The notes: a model not told the origin generated them from the letters alone. A stretch of 64,000 nt of DNA from Phycisphaeraceae bacterium (GCA_019636625.1 JAHBXE010000001.1:186001-250000); one strand, 5' to 3'. Positions 42,405 through 51,981 are shown, counted from the first letter of the stretch. Translations and numbers: made by a program.

Positions 42405-43259
42405 ATGGCCCGCAACATCAAGCTCATGCTCACGGAAAACGTCGAGTCCCTCGGGATCGTCGGCGATGTCGTCAACGTTCGTATCGGCTACGCCCGGAAC
42501 TTCCTTCTCCCCCGTGAACTCGCGACGCAACCCTCGGAAGAGGCGATCAAGGCCGTCGCCGCCAAGCGGGCCGAAGCGGAGAAGCAACTTGCCGCGCTCC
42601 GCAAGGACCGCGAGGTGCTCACCAAGAAGATGGAAAGGGCGGAAATCTCGATCACCCGCTCCTGCAACGACCTTGGCCACCTGTACGCCTCGGTCACGCA
42701 GCAGGAAATCGCGACCGCGCTCGCCGCGGCAGGTTTCGCGGGCGTTCGGCCGCGGGACGTCCGCCTGACGCAGAACATCAAGCGCATCGACCATTACGAT
42801 GTGCACATCAAGTTCGAGTCCGACCTCGAGGCAACCATCAAGCTGCACGTCCTGCCGGACCGGAAGATCGAGCAGGAGAAGCGTGAGGAGATGGAGTTCG
42901 ACAACGAGGGCCGCCTGATCGAGAAGAAGCCCGCCAAGGAAGGCGCCAAGGCGGAGGGCGAGAAGGCCGAAGGCGCCGAGGCCGAGGCGGCGAAGGAAGG
43001 CAAGAAGGACTCGCCGCGGCGTGAGCGTTCCGGCGGCGAGGGCGGCGAGAAGCCGCGCCGTCGCGACGACGATGATCGTCCTCGTCGTGGGCGTGGCGGT
43101 GGCCTCGCTGAGACCTTTGCGGCCCTCGAAGCCGAGGGGCAGCGCAAGACGGGCTGGGGCGCGAAGAAGGCCGCGGCCGAAGACAAGCCCGCTGAGGCCA
43201 AGGCGGACGCCAAGGCCGAAAAGAAGCCCGCCAAGGAGAAGAAGTCGAAGAAGGAGTGA
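42405..43259 (+). CDS. rplI: 50S ribosomal protein L9 with long charged C-terminal extension
   Basis: A protein of 284 residues. The first ~150 are standard L9: NIKLMLTENVESLGIVGDVV, RIGYARNFLLPRELA, a connecting helix, and the C-terminal domain ITRSCNDLGHLYASVTQQEI. The remaining ~130 residues are a Lys/Glu/Ala- and Arg/Gly-rich extension with (K)PAKEGAKAEGEKAEG-type repeats and RRRDDDDRPRRGRGGG. This nearly doubles the usual length. There is no frameshift; the extension is in the same frame and ends KSKKE. Confidence 0.92.
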   Translation: MARNIKLMLTENVESLGIVGDVVNVRIGYARNFLLPRELATQPSEEAIKAVAAKRAEAEKQLAALRKDREVLTKKMERAEISITRSCNDLGHLYASVTQQEIATALAAAGFAGVRPRDVRLTQNIKRIDHYDVHIKFESDLEATIKLHVLPDRKIEQEKREEMEFDNEGRLIEKKPAKEGAKAEGEKAEGAEAEAAKEGKKDSPRRERSGGEGGEKPRRRDDDDRPRRGRGGGLAETFAALEAEGQRKTGWGAKKAAAEDKPAEAKADAKAEKKPAKEKKSKKE

Positions 43260-43281
43260 TTCTTCGGCTTGTTTCCGGCGT

Positions 43282-43467
43282 TCACGGGCATCCGGCCGCG
43301 AACGCGTTGAGGTAGCACTGGAAGTCGTTGGCCGTCAACAGGGGTGATCCTGTTGAGTTGTCACAGTTGGCGTAGGTGTCGCCCGCCGCGAAGCGGTTCA
43401 AGAAGCACTGGAAGTCGTTGGCGGTGAGGCGCGGGAAGGACGTGCTGGAGTCGCAGTTGGCGTAGCA
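43282..43467 (-). repeat. GC-type dockerin tail, copy 1 (on the GH13 amylase)
   Basis: A tandem pair of ~30-residue units at the C-terminus, each shaped (C/T)YANCD-ST-P-LTANDFQC-LN-FAAG. It belongs to a 61-residue tail also found on the proteins at 50764-51795 and 51982-53274. Asp/Asn-rich loops resemble dockerin calcium-binding repeats. Confidence 0.85.
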
Positions 43468-46044
43468 GGGGCGGTCGACGTTCACGGGATAGGTCGTGAT
43501 GGCAGCGTTGCCGCTGTCCTCGAAAGCGACGATGGTGAGGGTGTGCTGGCCGGAGGAGAGGTCGGTCAGCGTCATGCGCCACTCGAACCGGTCGTAACGC
43601 GTGCCCTGGTTGGTGATGTTGGAGAGCGCGACGGGGTCTGAACCGGGCGGCAGGTTCAGGAACAGGTGCATGCGATTGGCTGTTCTGTCCAGGAACTTGA
43701 TGCGGAACTGGTGCGCCGCCGACGTGATCGTCGTGCCTGCATCCATCCATTCGACAGCCGGTCCGGTCCGATCGACGTAGATCACCTGCCGGAACTCGCG
43801 GAAGAGCGGATCGGTGTTGGAAGGTCGCTGGCGAAAGGCGATGACGGATATGTAGTTGTACCCCTCGGGGAGTAGGGACGTGTCGATCGCTTGCGAATAG
43901 GTGCCGGAGCTCTGGCCGGAGTTGAACAGCGGCTGGTTGATGGTCAGGAAGTTCTCGTATCCGGGCACCACAGGGTCCGTCGATGGCTTGTCGACGATCC
44001 CGTTTCCGTTGAGATCCTGAAAGCCCTGGTTGATCCGGAACACGGCGTTGTTGTCCGTTCCCGGATCGCCGGCCTGTGCTTGGGTCGTGGTGAGGGTGAG
44101 CGCAAAGGATGGGCCCGTTACCACGGGGACGGAGGTAAGCCGCCTCCGCCAGTGGGGGATCGCCGCGTCGTCCGCGGGGATGACGGAAGCCACGGGCGAG
44201 ACGCTGACCTGGCCTTCTGGCACGGCGGGGCCGTACACCACGAACCCCTTGTGATGGGCGACATTCGAAGCGTTGCGGTTTCGCGGCACACGGATCGTGA
44301 CGGACCCGCCGGCGCCGACGGTGACGGTATCGAAGATGTCGTTGTTCGGATCGACGACCGCATCGGTGGCGTTACCCGTCATTTCCTTGAGGATGGTGCC
44401 CTGCGGGAAGGAGGTCGTGATCGTTCGGGAGTCAAACCCACCGTCGTACCGGTCGTTCACGCCGACCAAGACGTTCGCGGAGAGGTTCCCTCCGCCGTTG
44501 TTCCGTCGGCGCTCGAAGATGAAGACGTCATCGATGGCGGGAGACGAGGTGCCGTTGAGCGGGCCGAACTCGCCGCGGCCGTACCAGTTGTGGAGTTGCA
44601 CAAGACGCGTGAGGACGGGGTTTGCGGCATTTGTGGTGGGATCGAGGCCGAGGGCGACGGGGGTCCCCTGGCCGGGCCAGAAACCGCCCGCCGGGCGAGT
44701 GACGCCGCGGGCGTTGTGGTAGACGATGGCGGGCCCGGTGCGCATCAGCAAGTAAGCGTGCGCGGCCCATCCCTGCTGTTGGTAGGATGGATCGGGCGGC
44801 GGCGATCCGGTCGTGGATCCGTTGTCGTGGCTGAAAACGTGGTTGACGCCGAGCGAACCGTTGTTCAGCCCGTCGTCCTGGTTATCGAGATGGGCCGGGA
44901 GGACGGATGCCCAGGAGCCGAGGCCGCCGGCATTGACGACATTCCGGAGTTGGCCGGCGCCGTTGAGGTCGAGGGCGTCGCGGTTGCCGAAGGCGTCCTT
45001 CCGAACATAGTTGTTGTACGTGAAGGCGTTGCTCTCGACGGACTCGCCGAAGCTGTAGGGCGTGACCTTCGCGCCCCACGGCGTGGTGCGGCGAAGATGC
45101 ACCGAGGCGTCCCAGAAGGTATCAAAGAACCATGAAGGTGTGTGCTTGATCGCGTCGATGCGAAAGCCGTCGACGTTGAGCACATCGAGGGTCCACTGCG
45201 TCCAGCGCATGAGCAGCCCGGTGCCGTTGTCTGGAACAGGGTCGCCCTGCATGGGATCGGCGGCGTTGAAGGGGTGGAAGGTGAACTGCGTGGCGCCGGG
45301 ATTTCGCGTGGTTCCGGGGTTGTTGACGATCTGAGGCGTCAGCTGCAGGTCTCGGTACATTCGACGGTTCGCCGGGTCGGGCAGGTTCACGCTCGTTCCC
45401 GCAGGGATGTTCTGCGGGTTGCCCGCTTCGATCGGGTGGCGGATGAACTGGTGGTTGCTCTCCTGCGCGATGTCTGTCAGGGCGACCAGGTCACCCCGGT
45501 GAAGGTCGTAGTTCGGGCCCGAGGGATTCTCGCTCTGGTAGTACGTCGAGGCGCCGATCCCGTTGTGGAAGTCGCCCCAGTCCGAGTCCGCACGCTTGTT
45601 CTGGTTCACCGCGGGAAGGGGGCCTGTCCAGAAACCGGGGTAGCCGCCCGCGGCGTGGAAGGCGTAGGACGTGTTCCGCCCTGAGTTGTGGTTCATCACG
45701 ATGTCGATGTTCACCAGCCCGTTGGCCGCGTGAAGCTCATCGACGACGGCGCGGAATGATTCCTGCGTGCCGTACGCGGTCTCCGCGCCGGGCCGCCCGA
45801 TGTCGAAGCGGTCCCACACGTCGTACCCGACGCTGTTCGTGCTCGCGGCCTTGTGGATGGGCGGGAGCCAGAGGGCGCCGTAGCCGCCGACAAAAAAGTC
45901 CGGCGTTCGATGCTCCATGTCCGGCCACTTGAGTTCCCACCATTGCAGATAGACAGGGCTGATGCCCTGCCCGAGCGAGGGTGCGGCACCCGCCGCCAAG
46001 GCCAGCAGCGCGGGACGGAACCGGGCTCGAACGACTCGCTTCAT
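43282..46044 (-). CDS. Secreted GH13 alpha-amylase with GC-type dockerin tail
   Basis: A protein of 920 residues from ATG 46044 (GGAGGTCGTG upstream). A signal peptide (VRARFRPALLALAAGAAPSLGQ) precedes the catalytic barrel. GH13 conserved regions are VNIDIVMNHNSG (I), DGFRIDAIKH with nucleophile D297 (II), SFGESVES (III) and VFSHDNGS (IV). Beta-rich domains follow (about 600-850). The last 61 residues form the paired YANCD/LTANDFQC tail. It cleaves alpha-1,4-glucans outside the cytoplasm. It converges with rplI and is divergent from the GH31 gene. Confidence 0.92.
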   Translation of the reverse strand: MKRVVRARFRPALLALAAGAAPSLGQGISPVYLQWWELKWPDMEHRTPDFFVGGYGALWLPPIHKAASTNSVGYDVWDRFDIGRPGAETAYGTQESFRAVVDELHAANGLVNIDIVMNHNSGRNTSYAFHAAGGYPGFWTGPLPAVNQNKRADSDWGDFHNGIGASTYYQSENPSGPNYDLHRGDLVALTDIAQESNHQFIRHPIEAGNPQNIPAGTSVNLPDPANRRMYRDLQLTPQIVNNPGTTRNPGATQFTFHPFNAADPMQGDPVPDNGTGLLMRWTQWTLDVLNVDGFRIDAIKHTPSWFFDTFWDASVHLRRTTPWGAKVTPYSFGESVESNAFTYNNYVRKDAFGNRDALDLNGAGQLRNVVNAGGLGSWASVLPAHLDNQDDGLNNGSLGVNHVFSHDNGSTTGSPPPDPSYQQQGWAAHAYLLMRTGPAIVYHNARGVTRPAGGFWPGQGTPVALGLDPTTNAANPVLTRLVQLHNWYGRGEFGPLNGTSSPAIDDVFIFERRRNNGGGNLSANVLVGVNDRYDGGFDSRTITTSFPQGTILKEMTGNATDAVVDPNNDIFDTVTVGAGGSVTIRVPRNRNASNVAHHKGFVVYGPAVPEGQVSVSPVASVIPADDAAIPHWRRRLTSVPVVTGPSFALTLTTTQAQAGDPGTDNNAVFRINQGFQDLNGNGIVDKPSTDPVVPGYENFLTINQPLFNSGQSSGTYSQAIDTSLLPEGYNYISVIAFRQRPSNTDPLFREFRQVIYVDRTGPAVEWMDAGTTITSAAHQFRIKFLDRTANRMHLFLNLPPGSDPVALSNITNQGTRYDRFEWRMTLTDLSSGQHTLTIVAFEDSGNAAITTYPVNVDRPCYANCDSSTSFPRLTANDFQCFLNRFAAGDTYANCDNSTGSPLLTANDFQCYLNAFAAGCP

Positions 46045-46058
46045 CACGACCTCCAGTC

Positions 46059-46073
46059 GCGGCATTATGCCGC
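46059..46073. promoter_or_regulatory. Perfect 15 bp inverted repeat upstream of the amylase gene
   Basis: GCGGCAT-T-ATGCCGC lies 15 bp before the amylase ATG. The arms are 7 bp with a single central base, so it is better suited to a protein operator than to an RNA hairpin. Confidence 0.35.
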
Positions 46074-46104
46074 AAACAGCGCGTTTCTGGAACCCGATTT
46101 CGCC

Positions 46105-46134
46105 GGTGAATCGGTCTCCGTGATGCGATTCACC
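46105..46134. promoter_or_regulatory. 9 bp inverted repeat in the divergent amylase/alpha-glucosidase promoter region
   Basis: GGTGAATCG (46105-46113) and CGATTCACC (46126-46134) are exact inverse complements 12 bp apart. Their position in the 170 bp between divergent starch-related genes suggests a shared operator. The protein that would bind is unknown. Confidence 0.4.
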
Positions 46135-46214
46135 CAACTAAGGAATGTTCCCCAGCCGGTCGCTCGATGGTTGCAATCTCGCCGCGGGACAATAACCTCG
46201 ACCCCGGAGGTTTC

Positions 46215-48362
46215 ATGATTCGACTCTCCTGCGCCGTACTTCTGTTCGCGTTGGCCTGTCCCACTCGGGCTCAGGTCAGCGAGTCGATCGAGGAGGGGAT
46301 CGTCCGGTTTCATGCCAGCGCCGCAGCGGCGTCGGCGATGCCGCCCTCGTTCGCGCTGGTGCGGCCGTTCCCGGCGGTTGGGCCGGCCCCGGAGAACTTC
46401 CCGGTTTCAGTCTCGTTTGCCAGAGAGGGTGGGAAGTCCGTGGCGACGGTGGCGGTGCCACCGGGGACCTCGCTGTACGGGACCGGGTGCGTCACGGGCC
46501 CGTTCCTGCGGAACGGGCAGTCGGTCGTCACTTGGAACACGGATGCATACGGCTACGCGTACCCGGCGGCTTCGCTCTACCAATCGCACCCGTGGGTGCT
46601 CGCCGTGAGGCCCAATGGTTCGGCGTTTGGCGTGCTGGCGGATACGACGTGGCGAACGACGATCGACCTGACCTCGCAGATCTCGTTTGCCTCCGATGGG
46701 CCGGAGTTCCCCGTGACTGTCATCGAGCGGGATTCTCCCCTCGAAGTGGTGCGGGCGCTCGCAGTCCTGACGGGCACCATGGAAATGCCGCCCAAGTGGG
46801 CGATCGGGTACCACCAGTGCCGGTACTCCTATTACCCCGAGGCCCGGGTGCGCGAGGTTGCTCGCGGGTTTCGGGAGCGGCAGATCCCCTGCGATGTGAT
46901 CTGGATGGACATCGATTACATGCGGGGCTTTCGGTGCTTTACGTTTGACCCGCAGCACTTTCCCGATCCTCGAAGGCTAAACGGGGACCTGCACGGGCAG
47001 GGCTTCCACACGGTGTGGATGATCGATCCGGGGATCAAGGCGGAGCCGGGGTACTTCGTGTACGACCAGGGAACCGCCCTGGATGCGTGGGTCAAGCGAG
47101 CAGACGGATCGGTGTACCAGGGCGAGGTCTGGCCCGGCATGTGTGTCTTCCCCGATTTTCTGCGGCGTGAAACCCGCGAGTGGTGGGGCACGCTGTACCG
47201 GGACTTCATGGCGACGGGAATTGACGGCGTCTGGAATGACATGAACGAGCCCGCGGTGTTCAATGTGCAATCCAAGACGATGCCGGAGGACAACATCCAC
47301 CGCGCGGACCCGGAACTGGGTGGTCCGGGCCCGCACGCCCGCTATCACAACGTGTACGGCATGATGATGGTCAAGGCCAGCCGCGACGGCGTGATGGCCG
47401 TCAACCCGGACAAGCGCCCGTTCGTGCTGACGCGTGCCAACTACATCGGCGGGCACCGGTACTCGGCAATGTGGACGGGTGACAACACAGCCGACTGGCC
47501 ACACCTTGAAGAGTCCGTTTCGATGGTGCTGAACATGGGCCTCTCGGGCCAGCCGTTTGCCGGGCCGGATATCGGCGGCTTTGCGGGCAACGGTCCCTCT
47601 GGTCAGGAGGGCGTGCTCTTTGCCCGCTGGATGGGCGTGGGAGCGCTGCTTCCCTTCTCGCGGGGTCACACGGGCAAGGGCAACATCGACAAGGAACCAT
47701 GGGCGTTTGGGCCGGAAGTTGAGGCCACCTGCCGCCAGGCACTGGAACGCCGCTACCGCTTGCTTCCTTATCTCTACACGCTCTTTCACTTCGCGCACGC
47801 CGACGGTTCGCCCATCGTGCGACCCGTGTTCTTTGCCGATCCGCTTGATCCCGCGCTGCGATCCGAGGATGATGCCTTCCTGCTCGGCAACGCGATTCTT
47901 GTCTCGCCGCGGCTGGTTCCGGACCGTTCTCGCGTGCCGGTGCTTCCGAAGGCAAACTGGGCGAAGTTCGACTTCGGCGATGGCGCGAATCCCGACCTGC
48001 CGGAACTGTTCATCCGACCGGGGGCGATCGTGCCCACGGGGCCGGTGATGCAGCACGTCAACGAGAAGTCGCTCACGGACCTGACGCTGCTGGTGTGCCT
48101 GGACGACAAGGGGGAGGCCAAGGGCGTTCTGTACGAGGATGCGGGCGATGGATGGGGGTTCCGCAACGGCGAGTACCTCAAGACCGCGTTCCATATCCGG
48201 CGCGTGGATGATCTGCTCCTGCTGCGCATTGCCGCGACGGAAGGGCGTATGCGTCGGCCGTGGGGAGATTCGCCGCGGACGATCTCGGTTCGGGTTGTCA
48301 ATGCACCGGGCCTGCGAGTCGTGCAGGATGAGTCGGTGACGGCGTATCTTGCTCAGCAGTAG
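46215..48362 (+). CDS. Secreted GH31 alpha-glucosidase
   Basis: A protein of 715 residues; ATG 46215 follows GGAGG by 4 bp. A signal peptide (MIRLSCAVLLFALACPTRAQ) precedes an N-terminal beta domain. The GH31 barrel has PPKWAIGYHQCRYSYYPEAR, IPCDVIWMDIDYM and GVWNDMNEPAVF with nucleophile D342, then SAMWTGDNTADWPHLEESV and GFAGNGPSGQ. It hydrolyses terminal alpha-glucose from malto-oligosaccharides, complementing the divergent amylase. Confidence 0.93.
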   Translation: MIRLSCAVLLFALACPTRAQVSESIEEGIVRFHASAAAASAMPPSFALVRPFPAVGPAPENFPVSVSFAREGGKSVATVAVPPGTSLYGTGCVTGPFLRNGQSVVTWNTDAYGYAYPAASLYQSHPWVLAVRPNGSAFGVLADTTWRTTIDLTSQISFASDGPEFPVTVIERDSPLEVVRALAVLTGTMEMPPKWAIGYHQCRYSYYPEARVREVARGFRERQIPCDVIWMDIDYMRGFRCFTFDPQHFPDPRRLNGDLHGQGFHTVWMIDPGIKAEPGYFVYDQGTALDAWVKRADGSVYQGEVWPGMCVFPDFLRRETREWWGTLYRDFMATGIDGVWNDMNEPAVFNVQSKTMPEDNIHRADPELGGPGPHARYHNVYGMMMVKASRDGVMAVNPDKRPFVLTRANYIGGHRYSAMWTGDNTADWPHLEESVSMVLNMGLSGQPFAGPDIGGFAGNGPSGQEGVLFARWMGVGALLPFSRGHTGKGNIDKEPWAFGPEVEATCRQALERRYRLLPYLYTLFHFAHADGSPIVRPVFFADPLDPALRSEDDAFLLGNAILVSPRLVPDRSRVPVLPKANWAKFDFGDGANPDLPELFIRPGAIVPTGPVMQHVNEKSLTDLTLLVCLDDKGEAKGVLYEDAGDGWGFRNGEYLKTAFHIRRVDDLLLLRIAATEGRMRRPWGDSPRTISVRVVNAPGLRVVQDESVTAYLAQQ

Positions 48363-48370
48363 CGGCCCGG

Positions 48371-49573
48371 CTACCGGGATTCGGTGGTGACTTCTGGCGA
48401 GAAGGCCTGGCGCACGAAGCCTGGGAGAAGGTTCGCCTCGATTCCGAATGCCCAGATCGTGTTCGGGACCGCAGGCATCATGTCGTTGTCCACGGCGACC
48501 AGGAGCACGTGCCGGCTATCGGGAAGGTCGGGGCCGAAAGCCAATCCCTCGATCTTCTCCGGCATCGAAGGGCCGGCGAGACCGAAGCGTGGATCCATCA
48601 GGTCGAGAAAGAGCCGTTTCTGAGATGGAACGATGTTCTCCGGCAAACCGCGTGCGGGAAGCGAGAGGACTTCGCTCACATCCGTAGCGCCGAGTGTGTC
48701 GATGTGGTAGATTGCTCTGTGCTTGGCCGCAGCGCCGGCCTTGCCGTCCCGCTCGAGAACCAGGAACTCGTGGTCGTTGATCGCGAGGATCTCGCTGATG
48801 CCGCGATCAGGGGCTTCCATCACGTACACGAAGTCCCTTGTGACGCCCGTGCGCGTATCGACTTGCAGCATCCGGACATTGACGCCGACCCGTTTCCCCG
48901 ATTGGTTGAGCGCCCCATCCTGCACGAGCGGGCCCTGAAGGATGGCCGTCAGCGCGGCGCCGTCGGGCGATATGGCGAGGCCCTCGAAGCTCCGGTTGGG
49001 CTGTCGCCCCTGCGACACATGGGGCGGGAGTTCGAGTTTCGTATCGTGAGAATGCCGCTGGGCGCGGTACCGCGTCGGGATGTCCAAGCCTCGGATCAAT
49101 CGGCCGTCGGCGGCAAACTCATCGATCCGCGGCCCGTACTCCTCGGCGATCCAGAGTGTGCCAAATGGAGACACGCGGACGGCCTCCGCGTCGTAGCGCA
49201 GCCGCGGCGGACCATTCAAGCTTCCTACCAGCGGCACGCCGCTTGGACGGGTCAGGAGGGTGGTGGAGACCAGCGTTGCTTCCACACCGGAAGTGGAAAC
49301 CGCGACGTCCAGCGTCTGGAAGCGAGCGATGAACTCGGACGCTCCATCGGCCGGTCCGCGATCGTTGATGGCGATGTACCGATGGCCCGAGCCGGCATAG
49401 GCAATGCCGGAGCCGAAGGAGCCGAGGCGGTTGTGGGGGGTGCCTTCGGACAGCGTGTCGGTCAAGCCGGACAAGTCCTTGGCGTCTCCCGGGATTCGGC
49501 TTGTGCCGAGCAGTTCGATTCCCGGTGGTGTGCCGGTGGCGAACAGCATTCCCGACAGTGCAGCGATCAGCAT
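48371..49573 (-). CDS. Secreted esterase-like activity of phytase family protein
   Basis: A protein of 400 residues with an N-terminal signal-like segment (MLIAALSGMLFATG). It carries the phytase-like esterase pattern: GLTDTLSEGT...GSGIAYAGSGHRYIAINDRGP, PPRLRYDAEAVRVSPFGTLW, AEEYGPRIDEFAADGR, RSFEGLAISPDGAALTAILQ, EILAINDHEFLVLERDG and PEKIEGLAFGPDLPDSRHVL. This is a beta-propeller-like fold with Asp/Glu-rich loops that could bind calcium. True substrate is not known. It converges with the GH31 gene, 8 bp between stops. Confidence 0.8.
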   Translation of the reverse strand: MLIAALSGMLFATGTPPGIELLGTSRIPGDAKDLSGLTDTLSEGTPHNRLGSFGSGIAYAGSGHRYIAINDRGPADGASEFIARFQTLDVAVSTSGVEATLVSTTLLTRPSGVPLVGSLNGPPRLRYDAEAVRVSPFGTLWIAEEYGPRIDEFAADGRLIRGLDIPTRYRAQRHSHDTKLELPPHVSQGRQPNRSFEGLAISPDGAALTAILQGPLVQDGALNQSGKRVGVNVRMLQVDTRTGVTRDFVYVMEAPDRGISEILAINDHEFLVLERDGKAGAAAKHRAIYHIDTLGATDVSEVLSLPARGLPENIVPSQKRLFLDLMDPRFGLAGPSMPEKIEGLAFGPDLPDSRHVLLVAVDNDMMPAVPNTIWAFGIEANLLPGFVRQAFSPEVTTESR

Positions 49574-49745
49574 TACTTTCGCTCCGGGTTCGTTGATCTC
49601 GGGGGTGGCATGATGGAGGCGAGGTGCGGCCTGTCAAGATCAGGAGACCAGCCCGAAACCGACTTCGCGCGAACTTAACGCAGCCTTGACTCTTTCATGG
49701 CGCGATCAGGAGGCACCCGTTCTAAGTTACTGCCCTTCCACACCC

Positions 49746-50711
49746 ATGACCCGCATGAAAACACCTCGCGCGTTCACGCTCATCGAACTCCTCGTCGTCA
49801 TCGCGATCATCGCGCTGCTGATCGGCATCCTGTTGCCGTCGCTGGCGGGAGCAAGAGAGGGCGCGCGGACCGTCAAGTGCGCCAGCGGGCTCCGGCAGCT
49901 TGGGATGGCGGCCACGTCGCACGCGCACAACAACAAGGGGTTCTTCTCCACCGGAACATGGGACAACAACAGCACCGCTTCGCAGGGCCCGCCGGATGAG
50001 AAGGGTTGGGTGGCGGACTTTGTTCTCGGCCAGTATGCGATCCCCGGCAACATCCTCTGCCCGAGCAGCCCTGCCAAGTCCAGCCAGGCGCTGAGCTGGC
50101 CTCAGCTCACGCAGAACCCGTGGCGGAACTACACGGGGGCGGACATCACCCGGATGATCAGCGAGGGGTTCAACACCAACTACTGCCAGTCCTGGGCGAT
50201 GGCCCATACCGACATGAAGGTCATCCGCAAGATTGGGCAGGAACCCAAGAAGAAGCAGTTCACCAAGGGGCCGCTCAAGGACGCCTCCATCGGTGGCGCG
50301 GCGTCCCCCTCGGCGGTTCCGCTGCTTGCCGACGGCACATCACTGGTCGGTAACGAGATGGTCGCCATCAACGGCGAACTGGTCACCGGGGCGAAGAACC
50401 TCACCGACGGGCCCCACAGCGCTCCGGCGTCCTCCGCGGCGGCATCGGGGAGCTTCTGGAACCGCCAGGACTTCACCGACTGGGGCACGGCTCACGGCAA
50501 AAGCAACTACCTCACCGGCTCGGGTCACGATCGGATCCTCGGCAACATCGCCTTTGCCGATGGGCACGTGGCGGGGTTCAAGGATGTCAAACGGGACAAT
50601 ATCTTCGACTCCACCGCTGCCTTCGTGAATGGCTGGAATACACAGAAGTACGACGAACTGGAAGGCAAGGTCTACGGCGGCTGGTTGACCCACAAGGGGA
50701 TCAACTGGTAG
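49746..50711 (+). CDS. Type II secretion/prepilin-like protein with H-X(n)-DG motif
   Basis: A protein of 321 residues. The ATG at 49746 (or 49755) begins a type IV prepilin leader: [20 protein letters not shown], with Glu at +5 and one long hydrophobic helix. The C-terminal [16 protein letters not shown] matches the DG-containing motif of the planctomycetal pseudopilin family often expanded in these genomes. [13 protein letters not shown] and cysteine pairs lie between. It would be processed by a prepilin peptidase and assembled at the envelope; its exact role is unknown. Confidence 0.85.
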   Translation: MTRMKTPRAFTLIELLVVIAIIALLIGILLPSLAGAREGARTVKCASGLRQLGMAATSHAHNNKGFFSTGTWDNNSTASQGPPDEKGWVADFVLGQYAIPGNILCPSSPAKSSQALSWPQLTQNPWRNYTGADITRMISEGFNTNYCQSWAMAHTDMKVIRKIGQEPKKKQFTKGPLKDASIGGAASPSAVPLLADGTSLVGNEMVAINGELVTGAKNLTDGPHSAPASSAAASGSFWNRQDFTDWGTAHGKSNYLTGSGHDRILGNIAFADGHVAGFKDVKRDNIFDSTAAFVNGWNTQKYDELEGKVYGGWLTHKGINW

Positions 50712-50763
50712 CGCCGAAGGCGTTGGTACCGATAGTCCACAATGAGATAAGAGGGAGATGTCC

Positions 50764-51795
50764 ATGCGTCACGCCCATACCATCGGATCGCTCGTCGCCG
50801 TCGCGGGCCTGGCCTTGAGTGCCGCGGCCCAACCCGTGTTTATCAGCGAGGTTCACATCAATCCGGTGATCAACCCGGACAATGGTCGCGAGGCGATCGA
50901 GATCATGGGCCCGCCTGGGCTCGTGCTCAACGGGTACAAGTTCATCATCATCGAGGGCGACTTCGGCAACCGCGACCCGTTCACGGGCGAGTTTCCCCCG
51001 GCGGGTCAGCGGCCGGGTGGCACGGTCGACGCCATCATCCACCTCGACGGCATGGCCATCGGTTCCAACGGGATCCTCCTGATCCGCGACTCCAACATCG
51101 TCATCCCGCCGCCGCCGTCCGCCGGAACCAACGTGGTGATCTTCGACTTCAATCCGGATATCGAGAACGGCGGCAACACGTTCGTCCTCGGCAAGGGCAC
51201 GCTCGGTCCCGCGATCTTCGTGGGCAACGATCTCGATCTTAATGACGATGGGATTCTCGATGACCTCTCCCAGTGGGCAAACTTCATCGAGCGCGATGCG
51301 GTCAGCTACGTCAACGGTGATGAGGGTGGGCAGGAGTACGCGGCGGATCTCGGTGGAACGGAACTGGGCAATCTGGGTGGGTGGACGCCCGACGCCCTTT
51401 ACAGGATCATCTACAGCAACAACACCCCGGCGGGTTGGGCTTGCGGCGATCTGATCGAGGCGGACCCGACTCAGCCCGGCCGATCCTTCTGGGATCCGCT
51501 TGAGAACTACGGCTTCGGATTGGCGGGCATCACGATTCCCAGCCCGACCAACATCGTGTACGGAACCGACCTGGGGATTCGGAATATCACGATCCCGGCT
51601 CCCGCGACTTGTTACGCCAACTGCGACGGCAGCACCGGGTCCCCCCAGCTTACCGCCAACGACTTCCAGTGTTTCCTGAACAAGTACGCCGCGGGCGACA
51701 CGTACGCGAACTGCGACGGGAGCACGGGGAATCCGGCGTTGACGGCCAACGACTTCCAGTGCTTTCTGAACAAGTATGCCGCGGGTTGCACCTGA
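50764..51795 (+). CDS. Secreted protein, lamin-tail-like domain, GC-type dockerin tail
   Basis: A protein of 343 residues. The ATG at 50764 is chosen since GAGGGAG is 6 bp upstream, while the ATG at 50758 abuts it. A signal peptide (LVAVAGLALSAAAQP) is followed by VFISEVHINPVINPDNGREA and GYKFIIIEGDFGNRDPFTG, a start seen in lamin-tail-like domains. The acidic NDLDLNDDGILDDLSQW may bind calcium. The last 61 residues form the YANCD/LTANDFQC tail. Function is unknown; it is probably cell-surface or extracellular. Confidence 0.75.
   Translation: MRHAHTIGSLVAVAGLALSAAAQPVFISEVHINPVINPDNGREAIEIMGPPGLVLNGYKFIIIEGDFGNRDPFTGEFPPAGQRPGGTVDAIIHLDGMAIGSNGILLIRDSNIVIPPPPSAGTNVVIFDFNPDIENGGNTFVLGKGTLGPAIFVGNDLDLNDDGILDDLSQWANFIERDAVSYVNGDEGGQEYAADLGGTELGNLGGWTPDALYRIIYSNNTPAGWACGDLIEADPTQPGRSFWDPLENYGFGLAGITIPSPTNIVYGTDLGIRNITIPAPATCYANCDGSTGSPQLTANDFQCFLNKYAAGDTYANCDGSTGNPALTANDFQCFLNKYAAGCT
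51610..51795 (+). repeat. GC-type dockerin tail, copy 2
   Basis: Two units of YANCDGSTGxPxLTANDFQC with FLNKYAAG, ending AAGCT. At DNA level it closely resembles copy 3 (53089-53274), with differences mainly at third codon positions; both finish with the same 18 bases. Confidence 0.85.
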
Positions 51796-51922
51796 GGGGC
51801 ATACCCCGCAGAGGCCGAACAGGAATCGATCGCTGCATCAGGGATGGGAAAATTCAGCGTTCTTGCACGGTGCAAACGGGTGAAAAACGTTGGATTTCTC
51901 GGCGATCCCGGTACCATAAGCC

Positions 51923-51939
51923 CACCGAGGTACTCGGTG
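51923..51939 (+). promoter_or_regulatory. Hairpin in the leader of the dockerin-tailed protein gene
   Basis: CACCGAG (51923-51929) pairs with CTCGGTG (51933-51939) around GTA, 43 bp before the ATG at 51982. It may be an mRNA leader structure or an operator. Confidence 0.3.
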
Positions 51940-51981
51940 TTTCAGACATCCATTCACCCGTAGAGGATAGGAGATTCATAG

